DNA of 64,000 nt from Pseudomonas oryzae (lineage in GTDB: Bacteria > Pseudomonadota > Gammaproteobacteria > Pseudomonadales > Pseudomonadaceae): the NCBI RefSeq assembly GCF_900104805.1, contig NZ_LT629751.1, positions 1,469,001 through 1,533,000 on the forward strand. The letters run 5' to 3'. Under the pieces are notes generated by a model. That model saw only the letters and a list, made by a program, of their open reading frames with translations. It did not search any database and was not told the DNA's origin. Position numbers and translations under genes: made by a program. Positions 46,127-56,518 of the stretch are shown here, piece by piece. The first letter of the stretch is position 1. Every line of letters begins with the position of its first letter.

Positions 46127-46212
46127 AGTAACGATAACGGATTTTATCGTCACATTTTTCCTGAGGTCGCGAGAGCGCTGCGTCCAGTCGCTGAATCATG
46201 AGCAAGATGGCC

Positions 46213-47899
46213 TCTTTCGGCCCAGACTGTGTAAAAACGTTGGCATCGACCTTGCTGTGATTTGATGGATTCAAATCAGCGGGGACGCCAATGAAGCGTT
46301 TTATTCAGGGAGAGCACCGAGGCCAAAGCGTGCTGCTTCCCGAAAGCCTGGATGACTACGTGGCGGACACCAACCCGGTGCGGGTGGTCGATGTTTTCGT
46401 CGATGAACTCGACCTTGGCCAGTTGGGTTTCGACGGTGTCGTCCCGGCGGAAACCGGCAGGCCTGCCTACCATCCTGCCGACCTGCTGAAGATCTACATC
46501 TACGGCTACCTCAATCGCATCCAGTCCAGTCGCCGTCTTGAACGCGAGGCTCAGCGCAACGTTGAGTTGATGTGGCTGATCGGACGTTTGATGCCGGACT
46601 TCAAGACCATCGCTAACTTCCGCAAGGATAACGGCAAGGCAATCCGCGGCGTCTGTCGGCAGTTCGTGGTGCTGTGCCAGCAGCTTGGCCTGTTCTCGGA
46701 AGCGCTGGTGGCCATCGATGGCAGCAAGTTCAAGGCGGTCAACAACCGCGACCGCAACTTCACCAGCGCCAAGCTGCAGCGGCGAATGGAGGAGATCGAG
46801 TCCAGCATCAACCGCTACCTGACGGCACTGGATACCGCTGATCGCCAGGAACCTGCCGTGGCGCAGGTCAAAGCCGAACGCCTCCACGACAAGATCGCGA
46901 CCTTGAAAACTAAGCTGCAGGAGCTCAAGGAAATCGAGGTTCGGCTCAACGAAACACCGGATAAACAGATCTCCCTGACCGATCCCGATGCCCGCTCAAT
47001 GAAGACCCGGGGTAGCGGCGTGGTCGGCTACAACGTGCAGGCGGCGGTCGACACGACGCACCACTTGGTCGTGACCCACGAGGTCACGAACGATGGAGCT
47101 GATCGAGACCAGCTAAGTACCATGGCCAAGCAGGCGCGAGAGGCCATGGGCGTCAAGAAACTCTCGGCGGTCGCCGACAGAGGGTATTTCAAAGGTGAAG
47201 AAATCCTGGCGTGCCATGAGGCTGGAATCACCGTTTTCGTGCCCAAGGCGCTGACCTCGGGAGCTACAGCGGCGGGTCGCTTCGGCAAAGGTGATTTCAT
47301 CTATGACGCAGCAAAGAACGAGTACCGATGCCCTGCTGGACAAAGCCTGATCTGGCGATACTCAAGCGTCGAGAAAGGGCTGAAGCTGCACCGTTACTGG
47401 AGCTCGCACTGCCAAGGTTGTGCGTTGAAAGAGCACTGTACGCCTAGCTCAGAGCGCCGAGTGAGCCGCTGGGAGCATGAGGCAGTGCTCGAGGCGATGC
47501 AGAGTCGCCTGGATCAAGCGCCCGAGATGATGCGGATCCGCCGTCAGACGGTCGAGCACCCGTTCGGCACGCTGAAGTCTTGGATGGGTGCCACCCATTT
47601 CCTCACCAGGACGCTCGAACGGGTGAGTACCGAGATGAGCCTGCATGTGCTCGCCTACAATCTCAAACGTGTGTTGCGCTTGCTGGGCAGCGATGCCTTG
47701 ATGGCACCGATGAAGGCCTGAGGCCTGTTTTGCGACTCTTGCCGCCCTCCAGCAGGCGCGCCGAAGCCGAAAGTGCCATAACAACCAAAATCACCGAATG
47801 CGCCTGATTGGGCCTCCGAGGGCCTCCTGGGCACTGAGAAAATCCCCGGAAGTTGATGGCCATCGCTTGCTGCGTTTTTACACGGTCTGGGCCAAGAGC
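46213..47899 (+). mobile_element. IS1182-family insertion sequence
   Basis: Terminal inverted repeats GGCCCAGACTGTGTAAAAACG (46219-46239) and, with one mismatch, its complement at 47873-47893; CTCTT beyond each end extends the match, so the borders are approximate. One complete transposase gene inside. It separates cluster A from the SIR2 gene. Confidence 0.82.
46291..47721 (+). CDS. IS1182-family transposase
   Basis: 476 residues, intact. N-terminal DUF772-type region (MKRFIQGEHRGQSVLLPESL, then RPAYHPADLLKIYIYGYLN), central DDE region (VAIDGSKFKAVN; AVADRGYFKGEEI) and the C-terminal RQTVEHPFGTLKSWMG with the catalytic glutamate. A predicted coiled coil lies at about 165-225. Probably active. 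Confidence 0.88.
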   Translation: MKRFIQGEHRGQSVLLPESLDDYVADTNPVRVVDVFVDELDLGQLGFDGVVPAETGRPAYHPADLLKIYIYGYLNRIQSSRRLEREAQRNVELMWLIGRLMPDFKTIANFRKDNGKAIRGVCRQFVVLCQQLGLFSEALVAIDGSKFKAVNNRDRNFTSAKLQRRMEEIESSINRYLTALDTADRQEPAVAQVKAERLHDKIATLKTKLQELKEIEVRLNETPDKQISLTDPDARSMKTRGSGVVGYNVQAAVDTTHHLVVTHEVTNDGADRDQLSTMAKQAREAMGVKKLSAVADRGYFKGEEILACHEAGITVFVPKALTSGATAAGRFGKGDFIYDAAKNEYRCPAGQSLIWRYSSVEKGLKLHRYWSSHCQGCALKEHCTPSSERRVSRWEHEAVLEAMQSRLDQAPEMMRIRRQTVEHPFGTLKSWMGATHFLTRTLERVSTEMSLHVLAYNLKRVLRLLGSDALMAPMKA

Positions 47900-47962
47900 G
47901 GTCATCGAGTGCGTATGAAACCCGGGGCGATTCACAGGGTTGTCGGTCATGAAGACCGATAT

Positions 47963-50900
47963 CTAGCTTCGCTCAACGAGATCGATAAGGCGCAAATAAC
48001 GTGGATCTGATGTCAGGTCAGGTTCGGTTTCCGCAATCAGTGCTAGCACCTTAGGTAACTCGTACGGCGGACGGGTGAGGACCTGAGGTGTAGCTCTGTT
48101 CATCAAATCCAGCGTCGCTTCAGGGAATTGAGCGGTTATCGGCTTTTCATCACTGATCTCTCGGGTGAACCGGTAGAACGGATGGTCATTTGTCTCCACT
48201 GGCACCAAGAACTTCTTCACCGCTTCGTAGACGGCCGGGAAGCTATCGCCGGTGTCATCAAGCAGGCCGATCCACGCCCTCATCGATGCAGAGGTCCTGT
48301 ATCGGCGTTCTCTCGGCCAGTCCTCGTTGATTAAGGGGATGACGTGTTTGGCCCAGCCGCTCTCGTTTTTCTGTCCAACCTGGCCCAACCAGGAAATGAA
48401 CCGGTTCCGAGTATCGTCAGACATCGCTCGAAAGATCGAGCGCATTTCGCCTCGTGAAAGGCCGCTCGGTTCATTCGGGTGAAACATCCGCAAGAAGCCT
48501 AGCCATTGGGCGGCTACCGCTGAGAGGTTGCGATCCCAAGAAAATCCTTCGACCCACGGGAAGAGGTCCAGCAGGAGCGGTTTGATGATCTCTGTCAACG
48601 GCTGTGAAGGCACTTGCTCGCTATGAAGAAACCCGTTCCATGCTGGTTCCGAAGCTGGATGCTCGAACGCCAACATTGGAGTAAGGCGTTTCTGAGTCCA
48701 GCCGGGATCTACAAACATGAGCCAGTTCAGATTTCTGCTCGCTATCGACACGGCATGATCCGAACCCTCACCTGGTGCCGCAAAGAGGCGTTCGACACGA
48801 GACTTGATGTGCTCTGGGATTAGTGAATAGGCCTCCTGTTTCTCTCCGGGCACTGCATGAAAAAGGGCGTCAGCACACATTCCGATTGGGCCGTTGATCG
48901 CATGGGAAAATGTGCGCCGGGACCGTTGAATGACTTTTCCACCTTGGCGGACTTCGCCTAGACCGCTTTTAGCTGCCTCTACTCCTCCGCTCAGGATGCC
49001 ATCTACGATGTAATCGTAGACTGCCAAGCCGAGATCATAATCAAACTCAAGGAACGCAACCAAGTTCTGTCTGAGCCATCTGCCAAAGGTATGGCCAAGT
49101 TTGGCGATAACCACATGTGGAAGTCGCGCTACTCGGTTCAGGAATACCCGTCTCAGCCTAGGCGTGATGTCTGCGGGAAGTTCATTGATCATGGACGACC
49201 AGAACGCCTCAGGGTAGTCTCCCGCCCTTCCTGCAATCGTCAGCGCAGACAACGCCTTTCGCGGATTGGCTTTCACCAAACCAGTGAAGGGCCGCTTCTC
49301 GGTGAAGCTGCCGAATTCGCGCTTAAGATCTCCTTTCGCCTTGGAGATTACCTCATTCACAGGGAGATCCATAAGCTCGTCGGGCGTCTCGTCCGTACCG
49401 ACCCAGCCCCCTTGTGAGCCCCCTTTGCTCACCGCCGCGACCGCCAAACCGTCGCTCCATCCAGGAATGCCTCTGATCATCTCAGCAAGCTTTTCACTGC
49501 GATCTGCCGTCAGCTCACAACCCTGTAGTTCGAGATACCGAGCGTATCTGGCGGCGAACTTATCCCGCAACCAATGAAACTCCTCGTCAGGCCAGTGGGA
49601 AAGCTGATCGGGGCCCGTCAAGATGCGGTCGGCGAGTTGATTCCGGCTCTCCTGAGAGAACTCCCTCCATCGGTCCACCAATAGGAAAAGAAGCTCTCGG
49701 ACCACGTCGACGCTCCAGAATGTCTCCTGATCTAAAGACAAAACTTCTTTGGCTACATGGTCGGCCTCGAAGGCATCTACTTTGCTGTACGCATACAGCT
49801 TGAGTTTCCGGAAGAAGAAACGTTCTGTCGCAGGCCAGGTCATTGCGTGTGCATTCGCAAGTTCTGGCCACTTGGCAGCCATTCGGTCAAAAAGTTGGAC
49901 GAACCAAGTCACGATCTCCCCGGGGTTCGAGATGTGTTCTCTGCCATCGACCTCGCGGTCGGGATAGCAGGTCGGTTTCTGGAAGTAGACAGCCTCGATA
50001 TCCTCCAGGAGCCCTGAGGCTACGTTTAGCTGTTCCTCTAGGATGCCAAATACGTATTGCAACTGATCGTCGGGGACATCTAAATCTTCGTTGTGTCGTT
50101 CAAGGATCATGACTTCGAACTGGCCTAGCTCGCCGAGATAAATTTTCTCCCAGGGTACGCACGGCGGCCTGGATTGCCCCAAGCCATACGGTAGTTTGAT
50201 CTCCAATCTCGGCGTTGCAACCCTCCGGAACTCTCGTAGGACACTAGCCGTCCAACCCTCTGCATTGATCCGGCTCTTCAAGTCGAACCAGTCGCCATTC
50301 CACTGACGATTGCGAGGGTCTCGATGATATTCGAGGATCAAGTTCCAGATATGACGGGCACGCTCATGGAGAGTCTTCGAATGCTCCATTTGCCACTCGA
50401 TTTGTTGTAGCAGTCGCGGATGCAGTCCGTTCTGCCGAATGGCCCACCAGGCCAGCACGGGGCTGTCGATGGACTTGCTAGCCCAAGTAGTGAGATGCCA
50501 GAGCCTTTTCGGAAGCGCCTCGAAGCCGACGGCTTGTTGTCCACCCAACCGATGAAACTCATGTGGATTATCGTCTTCATCGCGCCAGACAAGGAGATTT
50601 TCATTGCTGACACCCTGCCTGCGATCATCCTCAGAGATATCCACCATATCGTCATCGAGTCCATAAGCGGCCCCGGGATCGAAGACCTCTGCATCGTCGC
50701 CATAACCGCGGCTTTCTTTGGCTGACCGGACATTCGCGTCCATGACACACACCCATTCCGGATGAGGTGCCGGATCAGCCTCCGAGAACAATCTCGCCCC
50801 CTGCACTGTACGAAGGACATGAGCAACTTGGCCACGCTCATGAGGGGCCAGATCTTTCGGGTCCTGCTGGCTTTTAGCGATTATGGATGCACGCCACCTG

Positions 50901-51772
50901 CGCGGATCATCGGCCCGATCTGCCCAAGCCTCCATGCTCCTCCATAATTCCGGATGATCGGAATAGGCTATGGCTGTGACACCTCGGTCACGCCACTTGG
51001 CTTCAATCTCCTCAGGAAGCCCACGGTCAAAGGCATAAAGTCTAGACCGGTCATACTGGCCGTCATGGTTAAGGCCCTGAAGAAGATATTTGACTGGTGG
51101 GTCTTCTGCCTTATAGCCGACTAAAACGACGGTATATCGTTCGAGCAGATGCCTGATGAAGTTGGTGGCCCATCCTTCTGAGAGGTAGGCACGTCCGAAG
51201 TCCGCGCTGCTCAGCACGTAGGGATGACTTTCAGAGGCTACTTCTACCAGCCGCCCGTGTAGATACGTGACCCCCTCTATCTTCGATCCGAAGTTCAGGT
51301 CGGGGAAAGCAGGCGGCACGTGCCGGACCAGCTTCTTTTCCTCCTGCCCTACCTCGAACAATCGGTCGAAGTTCGTCGTGACAATCTGCGGCACGCCGCT
51401 CTGGCTCGAAGAAATCCGCTTGATCAGACCGTGCTCACGTCCAAAATCTTTAATTTTCAGGGGAGCGCTCAGCCGCTCTGTGACCAGAGCGTTAACTTCA
51501 TCCTTGCCATATTCGAGGTGGAGGAGGTTGAAGATTTGGTCGAGTGGGACATTCGCTGCAGATTGATCGTCCAGCCATGGCAGAAACGCAGCCATGATTT
51601 CTGAATCGGCTGGCGGGTCAAAGAAGTCTATGACGTACTGAGTGAGGCCGACAAAGGTCGGCATTCCAGATGGCAACGAAACTCCGGCTCCGCACAGAAA
51701 CACGACGCGACCAGCATCACAGCGCTCCAGGAGGATATCCGGTATGGAGGGACCATCGGGATGGAATCTCAT
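47963..51772 (-). CDS. Large SIR2-domain protein, candidate anti-phage defence (DSR-like)
   Basis: 1269 residues. The N-terminal about 280 residues form a SIR2-like NAD-binding domain: FLCGAGVSLPSGMP (GAGVS at 28-32), VTTNFDRLF (132-140), YLHGRL (170-175) and SSADFGRAYL (188-197). The remaining 980 or so residues are soluble, rich in Trp and charged residues, and match no domain I recognise. Bacterial SIR2 proteins with long C-terminal sensors (defence-associated sirtuins) deplete NAD on phage infection. It is a single gene without partner, bounded by IS1182-like elements on both sides, and has a visibly lower GC content than the catabolic genes. Defence function is inferred from architecture. 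Confidence 0.75.
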   Translation of the reverse strand: MRFHPDGPSIPDILLERCDAGRVVFLCGAGVSLPSGMPTFVGLTQYVIDFFDPPADSEIMAAFLPWLDDQSAANVPLDQIFNLLHLEYGKDEVNALVTERLSAPLKIKDFGREHGLIKRISSSQSGVPQIVTTNFDRLFEVGQEEKKLVRHVPPAFPDLNFGSKIEGVTYLHGRLVEVASESHPYVLSSADFGRAYLSEGWATNFIRHLLERYTVVLVGYKAEDPPVKYLLQGLNHDGQYDRSRLYAFDRGLPEEIEAKWRDRGVTAIAYSDHPELWRSMEAWADRADDPRRWRASIIAKSQQDPKDLAPHERGQVAHVLRTVQGARLFSEADPAPHPEWVCVMDANVRSAKESRGYGDDAEVFDPGAAYGLDDDMVDISEDDRRQGVSNENLLVWRDEDDNPHEFHRLGGQQAVGFEALPKRLWHLTTWASKSIDSPVLAWWAIRQNGLHPRLLQQIEWQMEHSKTLHERARHIWNLILEYHRDPRNRQWNGDWFDLKSRINAEGWTASVLREFRRVATPRLEIKLPYGLGQSRPPCVPWEKIYLGELGQFEVMILERHNEDLDVPDDQLQYVFGILEEQLNVASGLLEDIEAVYFQKPTCYPDREVDGREHISNPGEIVTWFVQLFDRMAAKWPELANAHAMTWPATERFFFRKLKLYAYSKVDAFEADHVAKEVLSLDQETFWSVDVVRELLFLLVDRWREFSQESRNQLADRILTGPDQLSHWPDEEFHWLRDKFAARYARYLELQGCELTADRSEKLAEMIRGIPGWSDGLAVAAVSKGGSQGGWVGTDETPDELMDLPVNEVISKAKGDLKREFGSFTEKRPFTGLVKANPRKALSALTIAGRAGDYPEAFWSSMINELPADITPRLRRVFLNRVARLPHVVIAKLGHTFGRWLRQNLVAFLEFDYDLGLAVYDYIVDGILSGGVEAAKSGLGEVRQGGKVIQRSRRTFSHAINGPIGMCADALFHAVPGEKQEAYSLIPEHIKSRVERLFAAPGEGSDHAVSIASRNLNWLMFVDPGWTQKRLTPMLAFEHPASEPAWNGFLHSEQVPSQPLTEIIKPLLLDLFPWVEGFSWDRNLSAVAAQWLGFLRMFHPNEPSGLSRGEMRSIFRAMSDDTRNRFISWLGQVGQKNESGWAKHVIPLINEDWPRERRYRTSASMRAWIGLLDDTGDSFPAVYEAVKKFLVPVETNDHPFYRFTREISDEKPITAQFPEATLDLMNRATPQVLTRPPYELPKVLALIAETEPDLTSDPRYLRLIDLVERS

Positions 51773-51974
51773 GCAAGTAGCTCTCGTCCATGGCCATTAT
51801 CTGACCCCGAAGTGTATCAGCAAGCACAAATTGGACTTGAGCACTCTACTCACTGAGGCTGGTCGCTGGTGGCTTGCTCGAGACGTCGTAGGTGACGCGG
51901 GGCGAGTCGCCAGCGGGCGGCTCAGACGTGGCTGACGGTCGTGCGGGGATATTGGCGAGAGGCAGTTATGGGTC

Positions 51975-53581
51975 GATTCTGTTGAAAAAGTAGCTGTTTC
52001 CCTATGCCGTCGGCAGAATTGCTCTGTCAGCGAGCGCGGGGGCGAACAGCATGATGGGACAGTTACCGGGAGGGCAGCAGCGTCTGTTCTACTCGTTCAA
52101 TCTGGAAGATCACGTCCCGGCCCAACACCTCCTGCGCAGCATCGACCAGTGCCTGGATCTCAGTGACCTGCGCGCCTACCTGGCGGATTTCTATAGCCCC
52201 ATCGGGCGCCCCTCGATTGACCCGGAATTGATGGTGCGCATGCTGGTCGTCGGCTACTGCTATGGCATCCGTTCCGAGCGGCGATTGTGCGAAGAGGTGC
52301 ATCTAAATCTGGCCTATCGCTGGTTCTGCCGGCTGGGCCTGGAAGACGAAGTACCCAATCACTCGACCTTCTCAAAGAATCGCCACGGCCGTTTCCGTGA
52401 CAGCGACTTGTTCCGCTGGTTGTTCAATGAGGTGCTGCGACGCTGCATGGCGGCCGGCCTGGTCAAGGGTGAAGGTTTCGCCGTCGACGCCAGCATCATC
52501 AAGGCGGATGCCAGCCGGCAACGTGGGGTGGCGGGAGATGAAGTCGATTGGCGTGATCCAGCGCTCAGCAACCGCGCCGTGCGCGAGTACCTCGAAGCCC
52601 TTGATGAAGAGGCGCTGGCTGAAGCTCTTCCCAAGAAAATTTCGCTCACCGATCCGCAGTCCCGTTGGACAGCAGCGCCAGGCGGCCCGGCTTACTTTGC
52701 CTACTCCACGAATTACCTGATCGACACTGAGCACGGAGTGATCATGGATGTGGAAGCTACCCCGGCGCACCGTACCGCCGAAGTTGATTCGACCAGGACG
52801 ATGGTCGAGCGTGTAGAGGCGCAGTTCGAGCTCACGCCAGAGCGCCTCATTGGCGATACCGCTTATGGCACTGCCCCGATGCTGGCCTGGATGGTCGAAG
52901 AGAAGGGCATCGAGCCGCACGTGCCGGTGTGGGACAAGACCGAGCGCAAGGACGACAGCCTCTCCAGTAACGACTTCCACTGGAATCAGGAGGCCAATGA
53001 ATACCGCTGCCCAGCCGGCAAACCGCTACGCAGTGAGTGGCGCGCCTTCACCCAGAAAAGGTCGCGGGTGACCAAGGCCAACACCATCATCTACCGCTCC
53101 AGCCAAACCGACTGCGCCACATGTCCGCTGAAAGCGAAGTGCTGCCCCAACACACCGAACCGGAAGATGGTCCGCAGCATCCATGAGGCTGCCCGCGACG
53201 TAGCTCGACGCATCGCCAAGACACCGGAATACCTCGTCTCTCGCTGCGAACGGAAGAAGGTGGAAATGCTTTTCGCCCACCTCAAACGGATAATGAAACT
53301 CGACCGTTTACGACTGCGTGGCCTGACGGGTGCGACTGACGAATTCACCTTGGCCGCGACCGTGCAAAACCTGCGACGCATGGCCAAGCTCCTGCCTCAC
53401 GGACCACCGATCACGGGATAGGTACGCCTGCGGCGAGCAGAAACCCTCGAATTAACCCTCAAACCTGAGCAAGGACGCTCAGTGAAACGCCGAAAGGCAA
53501 CTTGAAGTGGCTTACAGCCACTTCGACAGCAGGCACACCTGGCCGGCTGGCTGCCGATGAAGCTACTTTTTCAACAGAATC
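51975..53581 (+). mobile_element. Second IS1182-like insertion sequence
   Basis: A perfect 21-bp inverted repeat (starting GATTCTGTTGAAAAAGTAGC at 51975-51995 and its complement at 53561-53581) encloses 1607 bp with one intact transposase gene. It is not the same element as the one at 46213; repeats and transposase differ. Confidence 0.88.
52051..53421 (+). CDS. Transposase, IS1182-like (DUF772/DDE)
   Basis: 456 residues. RPSIDPELMVRMLVVGYCYG and NHSTFSKNRHGRF are DUF772-region motifs; FAVDASIIKADASR and GDTAYGTAPMLAWM belong to the DDE core; a Cys-rich CATCPLKAKCCPN and the CERKKVEMLFAHLKR block with the last acidic residue follow. Intact. Confidence 0.87.
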   Translation: MMGQLPGGQQRLFYSFNLEDHVPAQHLLRSIDQCLDLSDLRAYLADFYSPIGRPSIDPELMVRMLVVGYCYGIRSERRLCEEVHLNLAYRWFCRLGLEDEVPNHSTFSKNRHGRFRDSDLFRWLFNEVLRRCMAAGLVKGEGFAVDASIIKADASRQRGVAGDEVDWRDPALSNRAVREYLEALDEEALAEALPKKISLTDPQSRWTAAPGGPAYFAYSTNYLIDTEHGVIMDVEATPAHRTAEVDSTRTMVERVEAQFELTPERLIGDTAYGTAPMLAWMVEEKGIEPHVPVWDKTERKDDSLSSNDFHWNQEANEYRCPAGKPLRSEWRAFTQKRSRVTKANTIIYRSSQTDCATCPLKAKCCPNTPNRKMVRSIHEAARDVARRIAKTPEYLVSRCERKKVEMLFAHLKRIMKLDRLRLRGLTGATDEFTLAATVQNLRRMAKLLPHGPPITG

Positions 53582-53778
53582 GGCCGGTTGCAGCCGTCCG
53601 TGACCGGTAGCCTTCGACCCAAAGCGCTGTCACTGTTGTCGCTTGAAAGGGGGCTAAGCCGTCCCGTGCCGGCTGGCACCCAGGAGGCTGCGCCTGAGCC
53701 AGCTTCCGGAAGCTGATCAGGTCTGTGGCTACCCTCGCTGGTTATACTCGTGGTCCACACTTCAATCTGGACCGAAGC

Positions 53779-54051
53779 ATGAACAAATCCGAACTGATCG
53801 CCGCCATCGCGGCATCCGCTGACCTGCCGAAGACCACGGCGACCGCTGCCTTGGACGCGTTCATGGCCGCGATCACCGGCGCCCTGCAGCAGGGCGAGAG
53901 CGTCACCCTAGTAGGCTTCGGCACCTTCGAGGTGAAGCGGCGGGCCGCACGTGAAGGCCGAAACCCCCAGACCGGGGCGACAGTGCAGATCGCCGCCGCC
54001 AAGGTGCCGGGCTTCAAGCCGGGCAAGGGCCTGAAAGGCGCCCTTAACTGA
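53779..54051 (+). CDS. HU-family DNA-binding protein
   Basis: 90 residues, [20 protein letters not shown], with [20 protein letters not shown] (beta arms) and the C-terminal [15 protein letters not shown], a complete HU beta-type histone-like protein. A possible -10 TTATACT lies about 35 bases upstream, and AGCTTCCGGAAGCT (53701-53714) is a perfect palindrome in the promoter region. It stands alone between an IS and the end of cluster B, an unusual place for a nucleoid gene; it may be a second, mobile-element-borne HU. Confidence 0.9.
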   Translation: MNKSELIAAIAASADLPKTTATAALDAFMAAITGALQQGESVTLVGFGTFEVKRRAAREGRNPQTGATVQIAAAKVPGFKPGKGLKGALN

Positions 54052-54164
54052 TCGAAGCGGGGCGATTCTCTCGGACGACATCACGAGCACCTGATCAGAG
54101 GTACCCCTAAATGTGTAGCGCCTGGCAGGCACCACTGCGTCAGGCGCCGTCAACGAGTTCGCGG

Positions 54165-54356
54165 CTAGCGGCGCGTCGAGCTGGCCAGCTCACCGCCAAT
54201 GCCGAAGTGCCCCTTCGGCATCTCGTTGATCATCACACGCACATTGGTGATAGGAGCACCCAGTGAGCGCGAGATTGCTTCGCTGACTTCACGGATCATC
54301 GTTTCCTTTTGCTCCCCGCTGCGGCCTTCGAGGATATGGATCTGGACAATCGGCAT
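54165..54356 (-). CDS. dmpI: 4-Oxalocrotonate tautomerase, cluster B
   Basis: 63 codons, with Pro1, Arg11 (ILEGRS) and Arg39 (TNVRV) and the standard Phe50 (KGHFGIGGE). Very close to the known DmpI sequence. It is the last gene of cluster B. With dmpC and dmpH of this cluster destroyed it can act only with the enzymes of cluster A. Confidence 0.93.
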   Translation of the reverse strand: MPIVQIHILEGRSGEQKETMIREVSEAISRSLGAPITNVRVMINEMPKGHFGIGGELASSTRR

Positions 54357-54410
54357 GTAATGATTCCTCGGTAAGAAAGCCCCGGCCAGAGGCAGGGGCG
54401 AAAGGGGCGC

Positions 54411-54521
54411 TCAGACGAGGCGGGTGGTTAAGCTGCTGGTCATGATGACGGTACCGGTCGGGTGGTGCTCACCGTGTTCGGCCAGGGCCAGCACCTGTTC
54501 GCTGGTCAGGGTACGGTTCAT
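54411..54521 (-). pseudogene. dmpH: 4-Oxalocrotonate decarboxylase remnant (in-frame internal deletion)
   Basis: Only 36 codons: [16 protein letters not shown], the true DmpH start, joined directly to the C-terminal GEHHPTGTVIMT and ending TRLV. Compared with the 264-residue intact gene at 44833, about 228 codons are missing, and the frame is kept. The start overlaps the end of dmpG by 4 bases. Confidence 0.85.
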
Positions 54522-55558
54522 GCAGTCACCTTCTGGGTCTGGCGGGCCTTGGCCATGTCGAGGGCCAGGTCTTCGATCATGTCCTCCTGACCACCGACGG
54601 TACCGCGGCGGCCGAGTTCTACGAGGATGTCGCGGGCCGGCACGCCGTACTTCTTCTCGGCGCGCTGGGCGAACAGCAGGAACGAGCTGTACACGCCGGC
54701 GTAGCCCAGGGTCAGGGCATCGCGGTCGACGCGGATCGGCTGGTCCATCAGCGGCACCACCAGGTCCTCGGCAACGTCCATGATCTTGTACAGGTCGATG
54801 CCGGTTTCGGCGCCCATGCGCGCCAGTACGGCGCACAGCACTTCCAGCGGGGTGTTGCCGGCGCCGGCGCCGAGGCCTGCCACCGAGCCGTCGATGCGCA
54901 CCGCACCGGCCTCGATGGCGGCCAGCGAGTTGGCGATGGCCATGCCCATGTTGTGGTGGCCGTGGAAGCCGACCTGGGTGGCCGGGTTCAGTTCGGCGCG
55001 CAGCAGGCCGATCTTCTCGCTGACTTCGTCGGGCAGCATGTAGCCGGCCGAGTCGGTGCAGTAGATGCAGTTGGCACCGTAGCTTTCCATCAGGCGGGCC
55101 TGCTCGAGGATCTTCTCGGCGCTGGCCATGTGGCCCATCATCAGGAAGCCGAAGGTGTCGACGCCCATCTTGGCGGCCATGCCGATGTGTTGCTCGGAGA
55201 CGTCGGCCTCGGTGCAGTGGGTGGCGACGCGGATGGTCGACACGCCGCAGTCCACCGCCATCTTCAGGTGGTCGACGGTGCCGATGCCCGGCAGCAGCAG
55301 GGCGGAGACCTTGGCCTGCTTGAGCTGCGGGATCACCGCGCTCAGGTATTCCTCGTCGCTGTGCGCCGGGAAGCCGTAGTTGATCGAGCGACCGCCGAGG
55401 CCGTCGCCGTGGGTGATCTCGATCAGCGGCATGCCGGCGGCGTCGAGGCCCTTGGCCACGGCAACCATCTGCTCGAGGCTGATCTGGTGGCGCTTGGCGT
55501 GCATGCCGTCGCGCAGGCTCATGTCGTGCAGGGTGACTTGCTTGCCTTGCAGATTCAT
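54518..55558 (-). CDS. dmpG: 4-Hydroxy-2-oxovalerate aldolase, cluster B
   Basis: 346 residues from ATG 55558. Active-site [24 protein letters not shown] and GFHGHHNMG (metal-binding His pair) are present. It is the typical DmpG; the cluster A copy is diverged. It forms the channelling complex with DmpF encoded just upstream. Confidence 0.95.
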   Translation of the reverse strand: MNLQGKQVTLHDMSLRDGMHAKRHQISLEQMVAVAKGLDAAGMPLIEITHGDGLGGRSINYGFPAHSDEEYLSAVIPQLKQAKVSALLLPGIGTVDHLKMAVDCGVSTIRVATHCTEADVSEQHIGMAAKMGVDTFGFLMMGHMASAEKILEQARLMESYGANCIYCTDSAGYMLPDEVSEKIGLLRAELNPATQVGFHGHHNMGMAIANSLAAIEAGAVRIDGSVAGLGAGAGNTPLEVLCAVLARMGAETGIDLYKIMDVAEDLVVPLMDQPIRVDRDALTLGYAGVYSSFLLFAQRAEKKYGVPARDILVELGRRGTVGGQEDMIEDLALDMAKARQTQKVTA

Positions 55559-55569
55559 CGTGTCTCTCC

Positions 55570-56493
55570 TCAGGCCAGGGCTGCTTCGCGGCGCGGCAGG
55601 GCGATGGTGCCGGCGGCGATTTCCTCGGCGAACATCTCGGCGGTGCGCAGACCGGCGGCGGTCATGATGTCCAGGTTGCCGGCGTACTTGGGCAGGTAGT
55701 CGCCCAGGCCCTCGACCTCCATGAAGATCGACACGCGGTTGCCGTCGAACACCGGGCCGTTCTTCAGGCGGTAGCCCGGCACGTACTTCTGCACCTCGGC
55801 GAGCATGGCGTGCACCGACGCGGTGATGGCGTCGCGGTCCGGCTCGCTCTCGGTCAGGCAGTGGATGGTGTCGCGCATCATCAGCGGCGGCTCGGCCGGG
55901 TTGATGACGATGATCGCCTTGCCTTCCTTGGCGCCGCCGACCTTCTCGATGGCGCCGGCGGTGGTGCGGGTGAACTCGTCGATGTTCTTGCGGGTGCCCG
56001 GGCCGACCGAACGCGACGACACGGTGGCGACGATCTCGCCGTAGATCACCGGCTGCACGCGCGATACCGCGGCGACCATCGGGATGGTGGCCTGGCCGCC
56101 GCAGGTGACCATGTTGACGTTCATTTCCAGCTTGCCGACGTGTTCCTTGAGGTTCACCGGCGGCACGCAGAACGGGCCGATGGCGGCCGGGGTCAGGTCG
56201 ATCATCAGCACGCCCAGCTCGTTGAGCTTGCGGCTGTTCTCGGCGTGGGCGTAGGCCGAGGTGGCGTCGAAGGCGACGCGGATGTCGTCGTCGATAACGT
56301 GCGGCAGCAGGCCGTCGACGCCCTCGGCGGTGGTCTTCAGGCCGAATTCGCGGGCGCGCTTGAGGCCGTCGGACTCGGGGTCGATGCCGACCATCCATAC
56401 CGGCTCGATCCACTCCGAGCGCAGCATCTTCATCACCAGGTCGGTGCCGATGTTGCCCGGGCCGATGATCGCCGCTTTCAGTTTCTTGCTCAT
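55570..56493 (-). CDS. dmpF: Acetaldehyde dehydrogenase (acylating), cluster B
   Basis: 307 residues. GPGNIGTD at the NAD site and [20 protein letters not shown] with the catalytic Cys near 132. Converts acetaldehyde to acetyl-CoA. The gap to dmpG is 11 bases. Confidence 0.95.
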   Translation of the reverse strand: MSKKLKAAIIGPGNIGTDLVMKMLRSEWIEPVWMVGIDPESDGLKRAREFGLKTTAEGVDGLLPHVIDDDIRVAFDATSAYAHAENSRKLNELGVLMIDLTPAAIGPFCVPPVNLKEHVGKLEMNVNMVTCGGQATIPMVAAVSRVQPVIYGEIVATVSSRSVGPGTRKNIDEFTRTTAGAIEKVGGAKEGKAIIVINPAEPPLMMRDTIHCLTESEPDRDAITASVHAMLAEVQKYVPGYRLKNGPVFDGNRVSIFMEVEGLGDYLPKYAGNLDIMTAAGLRTAEMFAEEIAAGTIALPRREAALA

Positions 56494-56518
56494 GGGAATG
56501 TTCCCTTTATTGTTCTGG

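Noticed and set aside
48128..50947. Several + strand frames within the SIR2 gene
   Set aside because: All are short, overlap one another in different frames and lie under one continuous 1269-codon gene with recognisable N-terminal motifs.
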